This document shows, piece by piece, positions 36,200 to 47,269 of a stretch of DNA of 64,000 nucleotides. The stretch comes from Vombatus ursinus (taxonomy: Eukaryota > Chordata > Mammalia > Diprotodontia > Vombatidae), in NCBI RefSeq assembly GCF_900497805.2, contig NW_020948983.1:17909029-17973028 (forward strand), in the 5' to 3' direction. Numbering within the stretch: the stretch's first letter is position 1; the number at the start of each line of letters is the position of its first letter. The notes beneath the pieces are model-generated. The model did no database searches. It was not told the origin of the DNA and worked only from the letters and a program-made list of their open reading frames with translations. The translations under genes and the position numbers were made by a program.

Positions 36200-37090
36200 C
36201 TATGTGGGTCGGACTAGACTGTCCCTTCTGAAGAGGTTTACCTACAATTCCCAGAAAAACCTTAAAACTTTTAGATTCCTTATAGACTCACTTATCTCTC
36301 TTTGACAAAAAGAACCTGGCTTCAGTTTTGTTTACCGGTCCCCAGGAAACCCTTAAAGTTTAGAAACTGCCTTATTTCCCTTTGAAAGCAAACTTCCCCT
36401 CCCAGCTCCCTTCATTATCTATTCTCATTGTCTGTTCAAATCACTCAGACATTCCAAACAGAAATTCTCACCTGGACCCTTTTCCAAAGGACCCACCTCC
36501 CCCATCAACTGGCTTTCCCACTGTTTTGCCTTCCTGGCCATTCCCACCCTTAATCCTAGCTCGGTGCCAGTGTTCCCTTCGCCCCAGCTTGCTGGCCACC
36601 CCCATCCAGATCTCCCTAGACCCCTCCTCCCCTCACCCCAAACTGCTTGGCCACTCCTTGGACCCCTCCTCCCATCACTCCAAGCTGCTTGGCCCCTCCC
36701 CAATCAGTCTGTACTTAAGGCTCACCTTTCCCCCATTCTGATGCTGAGCTGTTCTCAAGCTTAGAAGCTGAGACCCCTCATGCCCTCCCATCCTAAGGGC
36801 GTCACCTGGCCTATCCACCCCAGCCCCCACTCAGACTCTGAGCTTTCTAGACTGCCTCATGCTGTTCGTCCTTGCGAGCGTCACCTGACCACCTTGAACC
36901 CTATTTAGATATCTGATGTTTGGGTTCCTTTGGAGTCTGGCCTATATGCCTATCTTTAATAAATTTTTTCTCTGGCTGGAAGAAGATCTGAGTTGAATTC
37001 ATTCAGGCAGATCTGCGCTGTGATTTGGGCTTTTTCCCACAATCTTGGGGTGCCTCTGTGTATCTAAGAGCACCTCAAGCCCCCCCCCTT
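36200..37090 (+). mobile_element. LTR-like element (endogenous retrovirus, related family)
   Basis: Pyrimidine-rich, with an AATAAA signal near 36957 followed by 'tctggctggaagaagatctgagttgaattc', the same 3' block as the other family 1 LTRs. Several short direct repeats ('ctgcttggcc') lie in the middle. Ends and target duplication were not resolved. Confidence 0.55.
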
Positions 37091-37129
37091 CACCTTCTAG
37101 CTCTCAAATTCTGTGATTCTTTAGAGTGG

Positions 37130-37440
37130 TGGCACCATCAACAAAAATGGGGAAGTTGACTGGAGGGGCAAGTTTGGACAGAGAAGATAATGAAGTCAAT
37201 TTTGGATATGTTGAGTTTGAAGTGTTGAAGGAGATATTCAGGTGGAGGGAGACACCCTAGAGGCAGTTGAAAATGCCGTCTGGAGTTCAAGGGAGAGGTT
37301 AGGATTGGAGATAAAAATTCTGAAGTCATCCACATAGAGGTGTGGCAAAAGCCAAGGGAATAGATAAGATCAGTGGGAAAGAATTACATTGAGAGAAGAA
37401 AGCTAAGGACAGAACCTTGAGAAATGCCCCCACTAGGAGT
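37130..37440 (+). repeat. Old mammal-wide interspersed repeat
   Basis: 'gtcaattttggatatgttgagtttgaag ... ggagttcaagggagaggttaggattggagat'. Same family as 21480-23110. Confidence 0.5.
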
Positions 37441-37749
37441 TAGTGGGGTGGGAGGGGGCTAGAGGAAGAAAAAGAAATCTGTAAATGAGACTAAGAAAGA
37501 ACAATGAGATAAGATGGAAACTGGGCCTTTTAACTAATGACCTTTCAAGGAGAATACTCCAAGATAATTTCACATTGATGAGTCCCTCCACTTTGTGATT
37601 AAACAAGACAAGACTTTTTTTTAAATCCTGTTTCCAGCTTGCTCTCACAGCTATCCTAGAAGACAATACAAAGTCTAAGATTTCACACTGTAGTTGGAGT
37701 GATCATTTGTAACTTTTTTCTCTTATTACATTAAAAAACAACAACCTAC

Positions 37750-37831
37750 TCCATAAAACTTTATGTACCTTGACTTCTGCAGGCAATTTAAGGCTAGCAT
37801 AGACGTCAGTGAAGTGCAGCTCCCCTCCAGG
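37750..37831 (-). pseudogene. AS3MT: AS3MT exon remnant 6, still open
   Basis: The frame reads GGELHFTDVYASLKLPAEVK and ends VHKVLW, matching human GGELYFSDVYTSLELPEEIR THKVLW codon for codon (27 codons plus one base, the human length). The AG acceptor (CTCTTTCAG) and the donor GTAGGT are both good. This is the best kept exon of the locus. Confidence 0.95.
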
Positions 37832-38059
37832 CTGAAAGAGAAATTACTTGGTCCAAGCAAAGCCAAGTTTGGCATCAGTCTCCGAGGAAAGGAAAGTAAA
37901 ATGGAGGGGGGAAAAACTTAGAAAACAAACAAAAAAGTCTCATCTGACCCTGTGTGTGTCAGTCATATTCAACTGTCTACATGAAGTCTATATTCACAAG
38001 TGCAGCCAGCTAAGTGAACAGGATTTTAGCTCAGGGACAAACTCAACAAGAAATAATTT

Positions 38060-38591
38060 TGGGTCCCAGGAAGGAAAAACCCTGGACTTTCCCACATGGC
38101 CAAATCTCTTGGCATTTGCCTGAGGCTATAATTCCATCAACTGGCCTTTCATTGTGGCTACACCCAATCTCTTCCACTGTCTTACCTCTATGTATGGCCC
38201 CCAGCCATTTCCTACCCTTAATCCTAGCTAGGCTCCATTCTCCCTTGGCCTCCAGGTCCCAGGAGTTCTGTTCACCCCAGCTTACTGGCCACTCCTAGAT
38301 CCCTCCCATAGTCTTTTCTGTATATAAGGTCCATCTTGTCTCCATTAAGATGCTTAGATTCTTATAACCTAGCCACGGCTCAGATTCCTAAAATCTAGCC
38401 ACTGCTTAGATTCTTAAAATCTAGCCAATAGCTTACTAATGTTCAGACTCCATAAGAATTGGCCCAATATGATGGATGTTCTAATAAACCTTGTCTTTGG
38501 CTGAAAGAAGGCTTGGGTTGAATTCTTTCAGGCAGGACCTGCGTGTTGTGATTTTGGGGTCCCAGCACCCCTGAACCCCTAAACTGCATCA
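38060..38591 (+). mobile_element. Solo LTR (endogenous retrovirus, family 1) in an AS3MT intron
   Basis: Strongly similar to 46327-46825 across 'aggaaaaaccctggactttcccac', 'attaagatgctcagattcttat'-like text, 'aataaacc' and 'ctgaaagaaggcttgggttg', ending GCATCA. The exact left end and target duplication were not resolved. Confidence 0.75.
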
Positions 38592-39429
38592 CATGGACTC
38601 CCATCTCCTAAAGAAAGATGATCAGCTGGTCCCCAAACTCAGAGCCATTGTCAGCCCAGTCAGATTCAGGTTGTTGTAAACCTAACAGTATACAATAACA
38701 GCAATGATGAAAATAATAGCAGTCCATATTTATATGCCTCTTACAAAGGTCTTTTCTCACAACCTACCTAGGTTTCTCCAGTCTTAGAAGCACCATCCTC
38801 AAAAATCTCAGGGCCTGGGTGCTCAGGATTCCTTTTATCTCAAGGGGATTGGAAGATACATTCCAAGGTCTCAGAAAACCCAGAAAGTTCAAAACTCAAA
38901 GTTCCCAAAGTCTTCAATCCTCTTCCAGAAGTGAAAATGATGAATCAATGCCAGGAAAAATGTTTAAAAGCCATGAGGCTCTTTGGGACTGTTGGCCAAA
39001 GTCTCTGTGGCAAGGAGTCATAGAAATTCTTTTACTTTGTTCTTGAATCTAGAAAGGAGCCTGGCATTCCTGCAAATAGGGCACAAGTCAACTACCATCA
39101 AGACATCTTGTAGCAGGAGCACCATCTACTCCACCTAGGCTTGGTTAGTTTTCTCCTAAAAGGCAATGAAACTGTTCTTGAGACTTAAGTGGTCCAGGGA
39201 GCTAAGGCTCAATCAGTTGCCATAGCTTTTTGGCTACCTAAGTATAAAAGCCCAGAGTACCAAGAGTTGAGGGCTCTTTAGGCAACCTTCAGGCTTGACA
39301 TACCTTATTAACAAAGTGTGCCACTGTAATAAATGCAAAGGCATGGGAAACTGCCTTTCTTGAACAATTCTGTGTCCTTGCTGAATAGCCTTTCCAAGCT
39401 ATCGTTAAGTAAACCTCCTTTGGTTAAAT

Positions 39430-40000
39430 GTTAGATGGTCTACAGTTGTCCTGATCTGTATCTTGCCACTGGATCCAGATGGCTCCAGAGGAGAGAGTGA
39501 GGCTAGTGAGTTTGCACAGTTCTCCCACACTTAAATCCAATTCACTTGCAAGTCATGACACCACCTTCCTGCTGTCATGGTCCTCTTCAAGAACGAAGGA
39601 CAAACAATAATCTGTGAGTAGCAGTAGTTGCTCCGCTGGGGACCCAACTGTCCAGCTTCAGTTGGGCAACACAGCTCCTTCCTTCCTTATTTCTTCCTTC
39701 CTTCCTTCCTTATTTCTTTCTTCCTTCCTTCCTTCCTTCCTTCCTTTCTCCCTCCCTCCTCTCCCTCTGTCCACATAGGGAATCATACCCTTACCAGCAG
39801 GTGCTCTGCCCAAAGGAATATAAATTTTGATCACTGAAACCTTGTAAGATATCTTGAGGTTTATGGGCTAGATTTCTTTTTTAAGGACCATGCCTTGAAC
39901 CCAAATCATTCTCCGTGTCTGGTTCCGTTCCAATCTGTAGCCTAAACCACCAGGGACCCTGAGTCAGAACTGGTCAAATGACCCTCCTACAGAACACACT
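39430..40000 (+). repeat. Unclassified long interspersed repeat, copy 3
   Basis: Same block order as 9935-10690, with a TTCC array where the other copy has a TCTG array. Confidence 0.55.
39678..39765. repeat. (TTCC)n tract
   Basis: TTCC and TTTC units. They explain the serine/phenylalanine-rich frame. Confidence 0.93.
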
Positions 40001-40087
40001 GCTTTCCCCACATACCAGTTCATACCCTCTGGAGAACAGGTCCTGCTTGGCTCATATCTACATGTCCATACAGCTTTGCCCCTGTGG

Positions 40088-40220
40088 TATATGATTATAA
40101 TGGAATACTATTGTGCTATAAGAAATGATGAGCAAGATGCTTTCAGAAATACCTAGAGACTTACACGAAAGGATGCAAAGTGAAGTGAGCAGAACCAGAA
40201 CATTGCACAAAGTAATAGCA
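40088..40220 (+). repeat. L1 LINE fragment
   Basis: 'atggaatactattgtgctataagaaatgatgagc ... gcaaagtgaagtgagcagaacc'. Confidence 0.8.
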
Positions 40221-40544
40221 ATATTGTACCATGATCAACTGTGATCCTCCCATGATAAATGAGAGTGGTCTCCAGAACTGCTTTAGCTAGAAAGTCACAG
40301 CAGTATATGGGAAGAAAAATTTTTATTCATCTTCTTACACTTCCTAAATTCTTTGGCGTCAATGAGGATACTTACTATTGCCTCACTGCCATTTGTGAAC
40401 CTGAAAACAAATCTGAACCTAGGGCTCTCTTGTTATCACTTTTTAATCCCAGAAGTAAATGAGAGAAACAAGTTTAGATCTCAGTTCAAGTAAGGGAAGG
40501 GAAGACCATGACTGATGCTCAGTGATCAATACTTAGTGCCCTAT

Positions 40545-40614
40545 CTCCAGCACTCCATACACTTCCCACAGAACAATTTGTTTATTAAACACAAGATTAA
40601 TGACACAATTCAAT
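40545..40614 (-). pseudogene. AS3MT: AS3MT exon remnant 5
   Basis: The frame reads LNCVINLVFNKQIVLWEVYG and ends VLE, matching human SNCVINLVPDKQQVLQEAYR VLK. Length is 70 bases, as in human, and the catalytic Cys156 codon is kept. The acceptor is good (CTCTCCAG). The donor position reads ATAGGG where GTAGGG is expected, so splicing out of this exon is probably lost. Confidence 0.93.
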
Positions 40615-40864
40615 CTGGAGAGAAAAAAAAGAAAAACTTTCTTCCAACTTCTTTTTCCCCTGACAACATGAGCTCTCAAGTATATCAGTATGTAAGGAGG
40701 GCACATATTTCTGAGCTGCCTAAATAATGTTGGTTCTAACAATTAGGTGCCTGCTTCCTCTCCTGCTAACAGGGATGTTATAGAGTGAAGTGGAGAACTA
40801 GATTCTGAGTCAAAACATCCTAATATGAGTTCTAGCTCTACCATTTACTAGCTGTGTATCTTTG

Positions 40865-41107
40865 GGCAGCTTTGTGGTACCACAGTGCGTACAGCACTGG
40901 GCCTGGAGTCAGGAAGACTCATTTTCATGAGTTCAAATCCTGCCTCAGACACTTACCAGCTGTGTGACCCTGGGCAAGTCACTGAACTCTGTTTGCCTCA
41001 GTTTCCTCATCTGTAAAATGAGCTGGAGAAAGAAATGACAAACTACTCCAGTATCTCTACCAAGAAAACCCCAAATAGGGTCACAAAGAGTCAGACACGA
41101 ATGACAG
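40865..41107 (+). repeat. SINE with RTE/BovB-like tail, inside the MIR
   Basis: Tail 'gagtcagacacgaatgacag'. The MIR bases ATCTTTGGG occur on both sides. Confidence 0.9.
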
Positions 41108-41137
41108 CATCTTTGGGTAAGTTTCTTGACCTCTAAG

Positions 41138-41963
41138 TGTGAGGGACTGTCTGATGTTGGCAGTTGCCAGTTGGGCACTGTGGCAAGAGTAGGGTAGAAT
41201 CTGGGTATTTTGGAAGTCGAGGCAGGGGCTGTGGTAGGCGGAGTCGTGGTGAACTGGGATGGGCTGGGTACGGAGAAGCCCTGAGGCAGTGGGCAGTGCT
41301 ATGTGAGATAAGCTGGGTGCAAGGAAGTAGCCGGAGCTTGTGCTCCTGAGGCAAGGGGCGGTGCCACGTGGGAGTGGGACGGCAGAGGACTGAGTTCCCT
41401 TTGCTTAGTCCCCTCCCTATATGCAACGTCAACCCCAGATGCCTCCTGTGACCTTCCTGACTTCCTGGGTTCCTTTGTGTAGCACTGACCCCAGACTCCT
41501 CCTTCCTGTGTCCTTCCTGACTTCCTAAGGTCACGTACTCTGTCTATGCACTAATCCCAGACGCCTCCTTCCTGTATCCGGTCCTAGCCTCCTACGTCAC
41601 TCCCTTTCCCTTGGTGTGCTAAACTCAGACAGCCCCTTCTGGTATCTGACCCTACAATCATTGGCTAGTAAGCGGGCAGGGGAGGAGGGGCTAGATAGGT
41701 ACTTAGGACGAGCGTGGTCAGATCACGTGCTCTCTCTTGGCTCCTGCTCTGTTGGTCTGGCCTTGCTGCTTGGGCTTGCTGTGATGGCTTGCTGTGATGG
41801 CCTCTGAATAAAGCTCTGGTGTTGGCGCCTCCCGATGGCTCGTCTCTGTGTGTTTATCCGGCTGAGGACCAAAGACTCGAGAGTGAGTATGACTCTGGCA
41901 GCCTGCTCCTTATAGGAGGAGAGGGTACGGAGCGGCCAACACAAGGTCGGCGCGGCTGGTACA
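41138..41963 (+). mobile_element. Solo LTR (endogenous retrovirus, family 2) inside the MIR
   Basis: 826 bases, TGTGAG at the start and GTACA at the end, flanked by the exact 6-base duplication TCTAAG (41132-41137 and 41964-41969). GC-rich, with an AATAAA signal near 41806. No internal viral region. Sister copy at 62594-63418 of almost the same length. Confidence 0.92.
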
Positions 41964-42811
41964 TCTAAGGTTTCCTTATCTATAAAATGGATAAAAGTAC
42001 CTACCTTGCTTACTTCAATGTTTCACATCAAAGAGAAGATATACATGAAAATACTTTGTAATTGTAAAGCATCATATAAATAGAAAGGACCTTTTCTGTA
42101 AGGTTCTGCAAGACGGGAAGAGCACTTAACAGAATTCAATATTTTTAAATTTCAGGAAAAATATACTCTGGTTTGAGTTTCTGAGGAAAAAATAGGTTAT
42201 CATTCCTCCTTTCTTTTTGCCCTGACTTTCATCATGAAAAAGCAATATTAAGCCTAAGACCAAATGCTCAAGTTAGCTATTGTATAAAATGCTTCTTCCT
42301 CTGTACCACCAGTTCTTAGCTTTTTTGTGTTGTAGACCCCTTCAGCTGTCTAGAGAAGCCTATGGAACCCTTCTCAGGATAATGTGGGGTTTTTTATTTT
42401 TATATTTTATTTTTTCCAATTACATACAATAACAATTTTTAACATTTTTAAAAAAATTAAGTTCCACATTTTCTCCCTCTTTATCCTCTCCCCTCCTTGA
42501 GAAGGCAAGTAATTTGATATTTACAAATTTACATGGCTATACATGTACAGCCATGCAAAACATATTTCCATTGAGTCATACTGTGGGAAAAAAAACAGAC
42601 CAAAAAACCAAGAAAAATAAAGAAAGTAATAAAATATATGCTTTGATCTCCATTCAAACTCTATCATTTTCTTTCTCTGGAGGTGGATAGCATTTTTCAT
42701 CATGAGTCCTTTGGGATTGTCTTGGATCACTGTATTGCTGAGAATAGTTAAGTCATTCATAGTTCATCATTATAATATTGTTCTTTCTGTGTACAATGTT
42801 TTCTCTCTCTT

Positions 42812-42957
42812 TTTTTTTTTTAAGGCAGTTGGGGTTAAGTGAATTGCCCAGTGTCACACAGCTAGTAAGTGTCAAGTGTTTGGTCTGAGTCCGGATTTGA
42901 ACTTGGGTCCTCCTGACTTCAGGGCCATGCTCTATCCACTGCGCCACCTAGCTGCCC
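42812..42957 (-). repeat. Marsupial tRNA-derived SINE inside L1
   Basis: Minus-strand copy. TGTACAATGTT(T/C)TCT on both sides. Confidence 0.92.
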
Positions 42958-43217
42958 TGTACAATGTTCTCTTGGTTCTTCTAAATTCACTTTGTATCAT
43001 TTCATGTAAGTCTTTCCAGGTATTTCTAAAAGCAGCCTGCTCATAATTTTTTATAGCACCATTGTATTCCATCACAATCACACACCACAACTTATTCAGT
43101 CATTCACCAATAAATAGACATCTCCTCAATTTCCAATTCTTTGCCACCACAAAAAGAGCTGCTATAAATATTTTTGTAAAAATAGGTTATTTTTCCTTTT
43201 TAAAAAAAAAATCTTAG

Positions 43218-43365
43218 GGCATCTAGGTGGTGCAGTGGATAGAGCACTGGCCTTGGAGTTTGAAGGACCTGAGTTCAAATCTGGCCTCAGACCAAACACT
43301 TGACACTAGCTGTGTGACCCTGGGCAAGTCACTTAACCCCAATTACCTTGCCAAAAAAAAAATCT
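43218..43365 (+). repeat. Marsupial tRNA-derived SINE inside L1
   Basis: Plus-strand copy opposite to the host L1. Confidence 0.92.
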
Positions 43366-44265
43366 CTTTGGCATATAGACCTAGTAGTGGTATTGCTGGA
43401 GGGTATGCACAGTTTGATACCCTTTTGGGCATAGCTCCAAATTGCTCTCCAGAGTGGCTGGATTAATTCACAACTGCACCAACAGTACATTAGTGTTCCA
43501 ATTTTTCCACATCTCCTCCAGCATTTGTCATTTTCCTTTTCTGTCATGTTAGCCAGTTTGATAGATGTGAGGTGGTATCTCAGAATTGTTTTAATTTGCA
43601 TTTCTCTAATCAGTAATAATTCAGAACATTTTTTTCAAATGACTATAGATAGCTTTGATTTTTTTCTTCTGAAAAATGCCTGTTCGTATCCTTTGATCAT
43701 TTATCAATTGGAGAAAGACTCATATTCTTATAAAGTTGATTCAGTTCCCTATATATTTGAGAAATGAGGCCTTTATTAGAGAAACTCACTCTAAATTTAA
43801 ACTCTAAAACCTCCCAGTTTTCTGTTTTCCTTCTAATCTTGGCTGCACTGGTTTTGTTTGTGCAAATTTTTTTTAATTTAATGTAATAAAAATTATACAT
43901 TTTACATCTTGTCATGCTGTATATCACCTGTTTGGGTCATAAATTCTTCCCTTATCCATAAGAATAATGTTTTTAAATACATGAAATAAAACACATAGCA
44001 TTTTGAAGAAACAAATTATATTGAAATCAAAATAAAAATACTTTTAAAAAAGAAAACAAGTTTATGGACCCTAGCTTAAGAAACTCTACTCTACACAGAT
44101 GATGGACCAAATATCTTAAAAACCAAATCTAGGGGACCTTACTATGACTGTCATTTGAGGGAAGAAAAAGAGAGAAGGAATAAACAGTTAGATAAAACCT
44201 ACTATTTGCCAGACACTGTGCTAAGCACTTTCTACAAATACTTTCTCATCATTAATAAGATGATC

Positions 44266-44415
44266 TTTTTTTTTTTCTGGTGAGGCAATCAGGGTTAAGT
44301 GACTTGCCCAAGGCCACACAACTAGTAAGTATCAAATATCTGAGGCCTAATTTGAGCTCAGGTCCTCCTGCCTCCAAGGCTGGAGCTTTATCCACTGTTC
44401 CACCTAGCTGCCCCT
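44266..44415 (-). repeat. Marsupial tRNA-derived SINE
   Basis: Minus-strand copy. AAGATGA(T/C)CTT flanks it. Confidence 0.92.
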
Positions 44416-44814
44416 TAAGATGACCTTAAAAACAACATCCAGCCTTACTAAGCCTTACTAAGATGGTTACTTGGCCTTGATTTGGCAATAATCTATAGGA
44501 AAGAGGGAAATAGGGAAAAGACTTGAACCTTAATTCTTGGATGAATCAGGCATACATATGCCTGTTTAAAAAAAAAAAGTTGGTAAAAGCATGTTGGTTA
44601 AAAAAAAAAAAGTGACCTAGTAGGTGAAACACCCAATGCAGTGATTTTAGCAGCTTGTTGCTAAGTGTAAGCTTAAACGGTCTCCTTCCCTGTCGCAATC
44701 CATGTTGCAGACACAAAGTCCTGCAGTAACTGGCATTCATCCGTTCTCTGCCTTCCCCAACACTGATTGTTGTTCTGAACCTCTTGCTCTGATCTCTCAG
44801 AGAAACAGACCTAC

Positions 44815-44947
44815 ATGACAATGTCCTAATTCTCATCTTCCATTCCAGTCTCCCCCAGCTTTTCTATGTAGCTGTGAATAAAATTCACATTAGGAGTCTG
44901 GAAACCAAACTTTTCCATGTGGTAATCAAGGTATTGGCCACTTCTCC
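44815..44947 (-). pseudogene. AS3MT: AS3MT exon remnant 4
   Basis: The frame reads YLDYHMEKFGFQTPNVNFIH and continues SYIEKLGETGMEDEN, matching human YLDYHMEKYGFQASNVTFIH GYIEKLGEAGIKNE. It begins after a good acceptor (TTTCCTCCAG) and ends at donor GTAGGT (44809-44814). Near its 5' end, the codons for EVA and those for YLDY are in different frames (one base short, near 44934). The codon for human His is TAG (44826-44828). Confidence 0.95.
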
Positions 44948-45379
44948 CTGGAGGAAAGAAAATATAGACGCCAAAAGTTAGGATATTTAAAGAAAAAATA
45001 TACCACATAAATTTCCTCCCATAGCTTCTCTGCCAGTGGGAGACACTGCACTGAATCTATCATAGGAAAAAAAATATGCAGGGTTCCTGCTAACTCAGGT
45101 CAATCCATGGGGACTCATTTCCCCTGCTTGGCACCAAGGTCTTCCACAAACACGTTCCCTCTAACAAACATTTGCAAGATAGATTGGGGGCAAAGGGGAG
45201 ATTCGATAACATTTCTACATCCTACCGAAACTCTAACTCTTTGTTCTGTCAATGAAGCCACAGAGAGTCAAGGATTCTCAACCCTGTGATGTAATACTTG
45301 ACATTGCCGAGGACTGCAAAAGAGGATCTGTTGGCACTCAAATTATACTGGAAAAGATGCAAAGGCCTGTTTATGGAGA

Positions 45380-45625
45380 GGAGAAAGTGTTGGATTGGGA
45401 GTCAAAAAGTTTTGGGTTGGAATCCAGCCTCTGATATGTGCTAGCTGCATGACCCTGAGTGAATCATTTATCTGAGGCTCCCTGGGCCTCAGTTTCCTCA
45501 TTTGGAAAAATGGGGATAATGGCATCAACCTCACAGGGTTGTTGTGAGGATCAAATGAGATCATGGATGTAAAGTGCTTTGCAAGCCTTAAAGCTCTGTA
45601 TAAAGGTCAGTTATTACTGTTGCTA
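45380..45625 (+). repeat. MIR SINE
   Basis: 'agcctctgatatgtgctagctgcatgaccctgagtg ... gggttgttgtgaggatcaaatgag'. A well preserved full-length MIR shape. Confidence 0.88.
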
Positions 45626-45756
45626 TTTGTTAAAGGAATATTATTAAGAATACATTTACCTTCTGCCACCAAATACTGACCTCAGAGATCCAAGATTAGG
45701 TCTCTGGTGGTTTATTGCTAAGAGTGTAAGCTCTCTGGTAGTTTAGAGTAGAAAGA

Positions 45757-45998
45757 AGATCAATGTTGTTGTTGAGTTGTTTCAGTCTTGTCTGACTCAC
45801 TGTGACCCCATTTGGCAAAGATACTGGAGTGGTTTGCATTTCCTTCTCCAGCTCATTTTACAGATGAGGAAACTGAGGTAAACAGGGTTAAGTGACTTAC
45901 CATGATCACACAGCTAGCAAGGGCCTGAGGCCAAATTTGAACTCAGGTCCTCCTGACTCCAGGCCCAGCACTCTATTCACTGCACCACCTATCTGCCC
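45757..45998 (-). repeat. SINE with RTE/BovB-like tail
   Basis: Minus-strand copy. Confidence 0.9.
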
Positions 45999-46264
45999 TT
46001 GAAAAGTGATTACATTGCACCCAAGTTCTCCTCAGTGTGATATAAAATTTTCATGTAACAGGTCCGCATTTTCTGTTCCTCCTAGGCTGATGTCACTCTG
46101 AAGTTAGATATGATTTCCAGCATTGCTCACCCTCGAACTTAATACCTTGGCAATACAGGCTCATTGCACCTGAATAGATTTCTTTAATGCTATGATTTAT
46201 TGTTTGTGTTCCCAAATAAAGTGTAAATGAATCCTGGGAAGAAAAAATCCCCAAGTAACCTCAC

Positions 46265-46877
46265 CTGAGATTCTGTCAGATCTATTGCAGTGATGTGTCC
46301 TTTCTCATCAACCGGCTGGTTGGGGCTGATGGGGTTGGGATCTAGGCCCCAGAAAGGAAAAACCCTGGACTTTCCCACATGGCCAAATCTCTGGCGGTCC
46401 CCTGAGGCTATAGTCCCATCAACTGCCCTTTCATCGTGGCTACACCCAATCTCCCCTCCCTTGTCTTACCTCCCTATGGCCCCTGGCCATTTCCCACCCT
46501 TAATCGTAGGGAGGATCCATTCTCCCTTGGCCATGAGGTCCAGGTCCCAGGAGTTCTGTTCACCTCAGTCTACTGGCCACTCCTAGGTCCCTCCCATAGG
46601 CTTTCTGTACGTAAGATCCATCTTGTCTCCATTAAGATGCTCAGATTCTTATAATCTAGCCACAGTTTACTAACGTTCAAACTCCTTAAGAGTCTGCCCA
46701 ATATGATGGATGTTCTAATAAACCATGTCTTTGGCTGAAAGAAGACTTGGGTCGAATTCTTTCGGGCAGGACCCACATGTTGTGATTTTGGGGTCCCAGG
46801 ACCCCTGAACCCCTAAGCCGCATCAGGGCCATAGCAATCTCTACTACTTGTGCTAACCAAGGCCACAGCCATACTAT
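46265..46877 (-). pseudogene. AS3MT: AS3MT exon remnant 3 (SAM-binding region), split by a solo LTR
   Basis: The 5' part (46877-46826) starts after acceptor ATCACCAG. It carries YGCGL (Cys61 kept) preceded by TAG, then drops about 13 codons that in human lead into motif I, and resumes at RDCY out of frame. Human GSGSG reads as GSTSS. The 3' part (46326-46265) reads NQPVDEKGHITAIDLTESQ, matching human SQLVGEKGHVTGIDMTKGQ, with a good donor GTGAGG (46259-46264). Taking out the LTR and one copy of its GGGC duplication makes the two parts of this host exon continuous (RDCYGP then NQPVDEKG). Confidence 0.93.
46327..46825 (+). mobile_element. Solo LTR (endogenous retrovirus, family 1) inside AS3MT exon 3
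   Basis: 499 bases, TGATGG at the start and GCATCA at the end, flanked by a 4-base duplication GGGC (46323-46326 and 46826-46829). It contains an 'aataaacc' polyadenylation signal near 46718. Solo, no internal viral region. Same family as 38060-38591 and 30894-31479. Confidence 0.92.
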
Positions 46878-46917
46878 CTGGTGATTAGAAAGCTTCTCCC
46901 TAGAGCCTGGGTAAGGA

Positions 46918-47165
46918 AGCTAGGTGGTGCAGTGGATAGAGTACAAAGGCTGGAGTCAGGAAGACTCATCTTCCTGAGTTCAAATCAGGCTTTCAGACAC
47001 TTCCTAGCTGTGTGACCCAGGGTAAGTCATTTCACCCTGTTTGCCTCAGTTTCCTCATCTGTAAAATGAGCTGAAGAAGGAAATGGCAAACCACTCCAGT
47101 TCTCTGCCCCTCAAATGGAGGCCCAAAGAGTCAGATGCGACTGAAAAATGACTTAACACACACAA
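46918..47165 (+). repeat. SINE with RTE/BovB-like tail
   Basis: 'gaagctaggtggtgcagtgg' head and 'gagtcagatgcgactgaaaaatg' tail. Confidence 0.9.
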
Positions 47166-47269
47166 TACATTATAAAAGGGAGAGGCTAGGGCTGGTACAC
47201 TGAAGACTTGGGCCTTGAAGGATGAGTAGGATTTGGACAGACAAAGGTCAGCTAGGCTTCTTGCCATTC

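Larger units (their letters stand above)
40780..42085 (+). repeat. MIR SINE in three pieces
   Basis: MIR text at 40780-40864 ('accatttactagctgtgtatctttgg'), 41108-41137 ('gtaagtttcttgacctctaag') and 41970-42085 ('gtttccttatctataaaatgg ... ttgtaaagcatcatataaatag') forms one old MIR, cut first by a SINE and then by an LTR. Confidence 0.85.
42396..43960 (-). repeat. L1 LINE 3' end, reverse orientation
   Basis: The 3' UTR is at the low-coordinate side and ORF2 C-terminal frame fragments (MQIKTILRYHLTSIKLANMT, then CWCSCELIQPLWRAIWSYAQ) lie to the right. Broken copy with two SINE insertions. Confidence 0.88.
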
